Source: JBLHOS01 sp047623825
GTDB lineage: Bacteria; Pseudomonadota; Alphaproteobacteria; Rhodobacterales; Rhodobacteraceae
Direction of reading: 5' to 3'
Assembly (NCBI GenBank): GCA_047623825.1
Contig: JBLHOS010000014.1
Coordinates: forward strand, 1-45,390
Length of the DNA stretch: 45,390 bases
Shown here: one piece after another, positions 43,957 through 45,390 of the stretch
How positions within the stretch are numbered: the stretch's first letter is position 1
Layout of the letters: each line of letters starts with the position of its first letter
Made by a program: the position numbers and the translations under genes
Notes under the pieces: model-generated
What the model saw: the letters and a program-made list of their open reading frames with translations, nothing else
What the model was told of the DNA's origin: nothing
Database searches by the model: none

Positions 43957-45174
43957 ATGACTGCGCCCCCCGTTCTTGGTAATCTCGTGGCCCGTCGGCT
44001 ATTTTTGCAACGCCATGGATTGGGCGATGCGCCTGCTGGTGTGGCATCGGGCGCCGCACTTGCAGAGCTGATCACTGATCTGGGGTTTGTTCAGGTCGAC
44101 AGCGTGAACACCTTGGCGCGCGCCCATGACATGGTCCTTTATTCGCGCCGCCCAACCTATCGCCCCAAAAACCTGCGCAGGCTGGCGGATTGCGACCGGG
44201 CGGTGTTTGAGCATTGGACGCATGACGCCTCGGTCATTCCGACTGAGTTCTATCCCCATTGGCGGCTAAAGTTTGATCGCGATGCCGTCCGTCTGGGGCA
44301 GCGTTGGAAAGAATGGCGGCGCGAAGGCTTTCACGAAAAGACCCACGATATATTGCGGCATGTGTCGGATTATGGCCCTGTCAGCTCTGCTGAGGTTGGT
44401 GTGGGCGAGGAGCGGGGCAGCGGGGGCTGGTGGGACTGGCATCCCTCAAAGACCGCACTTGAATATCTATGGCGCACTGGCGCGCTGTCGGTGACCAAAC
44501 GTGTCGGGTTTCGCAAGTTTTATGATCTGACGGAACGCGTGATCCCGGCCGTGCATTTGGCGCCCCGTCCAGATGTGGCTGAGACGATTGAGTGGGCCTG
44601 CAAGGCGGCACTGGATCGGTTGGGGTTTGCAACCTCCGGGGAGCTGGCGGCGTTTTGGGATCTGATCACACCCCTTGAGGCCAGGCGCTGGTGCCAAGAT
44701 GCGTTGGCGCAAGGCCGGATAATTGAGGTCGATGTCGAGATGTCGGGGGGCAGGGGGGTGCGACGCAGCTTTGCTTGGCCAGATGTCTTGCAGCAGGCCG
44801 CTTGTGCGCCGGGCGCACCGGCGCGCGTTCGATTGCTCAGCCCGTTTGATCCAGCACTCCGCGACCGAAAGCGTGCCGAGCGGTTGTTTGGATTTCACTA
44901 CCGGATCGAAATTTTCGTGCCCGAGGCGCAGCGCCGCTATGGCTACTATGTCTTTCCGGTCCTTGAAGGGGACCGGCTGATCGGGCGAATTGACGTGAAA
45001 TGCAATCGGCCTGATGCGTGTTTAGAGGTGGCGGCGTTCTGGCCCGAGATCGGCGTCGCCCTTGGTAAAGGTCGCGTTGCCCAGATCTGTAGTGAGCTGG
45101 AACGGGTCGGACGCTTTACAGATTGCCCGACACTGCGCTTTGCGCCTGATTGGCAACGTATATCGGTCCGCTAA
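43957..45174 (+). CDS. YcaQ/AlkZ-like DNA glycosylase (winged-helix, HTH_42 family)
   Basis: The 405-residue protein matches the family of bacterial glycosylases that remove alkylated bases and unhook interstrand crosslinks. The catalytic Q-x-D pair is intact as Q46 and D48 in GFVQVDSVNTLARAHD. Tandem winged-helix segments follow (LRRLADCDRAVFEHW; ILRHVSDYGPVSSAEV; ATSGELAAFWDLI), and the C-terminal beta part has LLSPFDPALRDRKRAERLFGFHYRIEIFVP and IGRIDVKCNR. I take the ATG at 43957. A more upstream in-frame start at 43876 would overlap the zinc finger gene. The ribosome binding site is weak, consistent with coupling to the preceding gene. Confidence 0.9.
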   Translation: MTAPPVLGNLVARRLFLQRHGLGDAPAGVASGAALAELITDLGFVQVDSVNTLARAHDMVLYSRRPTYRPKNLRRLADCDRAVFEHWTHDASVIPTEFYPHWRLKFDRDAVRLGQRWKEWRREGFHEKTHDILRHVSDYGPVSSAEVGVGEERGSGGWWDWHPSKTALEYLWRTGALSVTKRVGFRKFYDLTERVIPAVHLAPRPDVAETIEWACKAALDRLGFATSGELAAFWDLITPLEARRWCQDALAQGRIIEVDVEMSGGRGVRRSFAWPDVLQQAACAPGAPARVRLLSPFDPALRDRKRAERLFGFHYRIEIFVPEAQRRYGYYVFPVLEGDRLIGRIDVKCNRPDACLEVAAFWPEIGVALGKGRVAQICSELERVGRFTDCPTLRFAPDWQRISVR

Positions 45175-45369
45175 AACGCGATTCCGCTCGATTATTTCAC
45201 CTTTTCCATCGATTTCTCACGCCCCTGAGATCAACTTTCACGCAATTGAGAGGTTGGTGCATAGTGGTATTATATTCTGTGCATATGCGCACCATGTTAC
45301 AGTATTTCCGTACGCCTCCGGCGAGGGCCGTCTTTTCGGGTGATGTGAGATTTTGTATCGTTTGCAGTC

Positions 45370-45390
45370 ATGAGCAGCAACACCCCCCCC
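45370..45390 (+). CDS. Possible start of a further gene, cut by the window end
   Basis: An ATG at 45370 opens MSSNTPP before the sequence stops in a run of eight C. No convincing ribosome binding site precedes it. The 195 bases between it and the glycosylase gene contain only short frames and a small CCTC/GAGG hairpin near 45315. Seven codons cannot identify a product. Confidence 0.25.

Noticed and set aside
1..45390. CRISPR arrays, prophage, insertion sequences, toxin-antitoxin or defence islands
   Set aside because: No evenly spaced direct repeats, transposase or phage-like frames, or known defence domains were seen. Gene content and coding style are uniform core metabolism.

Overview
The window reads as a chromosomal core region of an alphaproteobacterium of the Rhodobacteraceae (Roseobacter group; an Octadecabacter/Loktanella-like genus is plausible but not provable from sequence alone). 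The pointers are the hom-glpX-recJ order, a maeB malic enzyme fused to a phosphotransacetylase-like domain, a beta-oxidation block with two small MerR regulators, a DUF952-pyrD pair, and moderately GC-rich coding sequence with frequent ATGA/TGATG overlaps. No prophage, insertion sequence, CRISPR array or rRNA was seen. Layout. 1-4538: tRNA-Glu, then recJ, glpX, hom and a small lipoprotein, all on the minus strand. 4607-7829: a TetR regulator with its own palindromic operator, a membrane fatty acid desaturase convergent to it, and glyA. 8032-14896, plus strand: nadK, maeB, prpE and a soluble hybrid histidine kinase with receiver and Hpt domains. 14975-19502: a tightly coupled nucleoside-salvage operon cdd-deoA-deoB-add-upp. 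19567-21782: a SPOR-domain exported protein, convergent with a membrane-anchored protein that looks like an M48 peptidase without its zinc motif. 22092-32728, minus strand: a fatty-acid degradation block with acyl-CoA synthetase, FadJ-type multifunctional enzyme, three accessory genes including a cupin, thiolase, GST, a ribbon-helix-helix-like small protein, acyl-CoA dehydrogenase and two MerR regulators. 32864-35154, plus strand: two hotdog thioesterases and a MATE exporter. 35151-36541: DUF952-pyrD. 36677-45174, mostly plus strand: an exported 5'-nucleotidase, a frame-disrupted DUF1127 gene, an SRAP protein, tRNA-Gly, an ABC exporter, a second acyl-CoA synthetase, a UBP-type zinc finger protein and a YcaQ/AlkZ-like DNA glycosylase. 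How the genes fit together. The fat block (22281-31764) carries enzymes for every step of beta-oxidation from acid activation to thiolysis. The desaturase, the second acyl-CoA synthetase and the thioesterases add to lipid handling. PrpE feeds in propionate, a possible end product of odd-chain oxidation, and MaeB and GlpX belong to gluconeogenic central metabolism. The salvage operon converts (deoxy)nucleosides to bases and pentose phosphates, and the exported 5'-nucleotidase could supply nucleosides from outside. The items most worth a second look are the DUF1127 gene broken at an A8 tract (38438-38603), two MerR promoters with 20-bp spacers and operator-like repeats in the spacer (32243-32280, 32751-32782), the inverted-repeat-bounded element at 29503-29728, the pseudo-M48 protein (20766-21782), and a possible minus-strand small RNA ending in a strong hairpin at 39326-39357.
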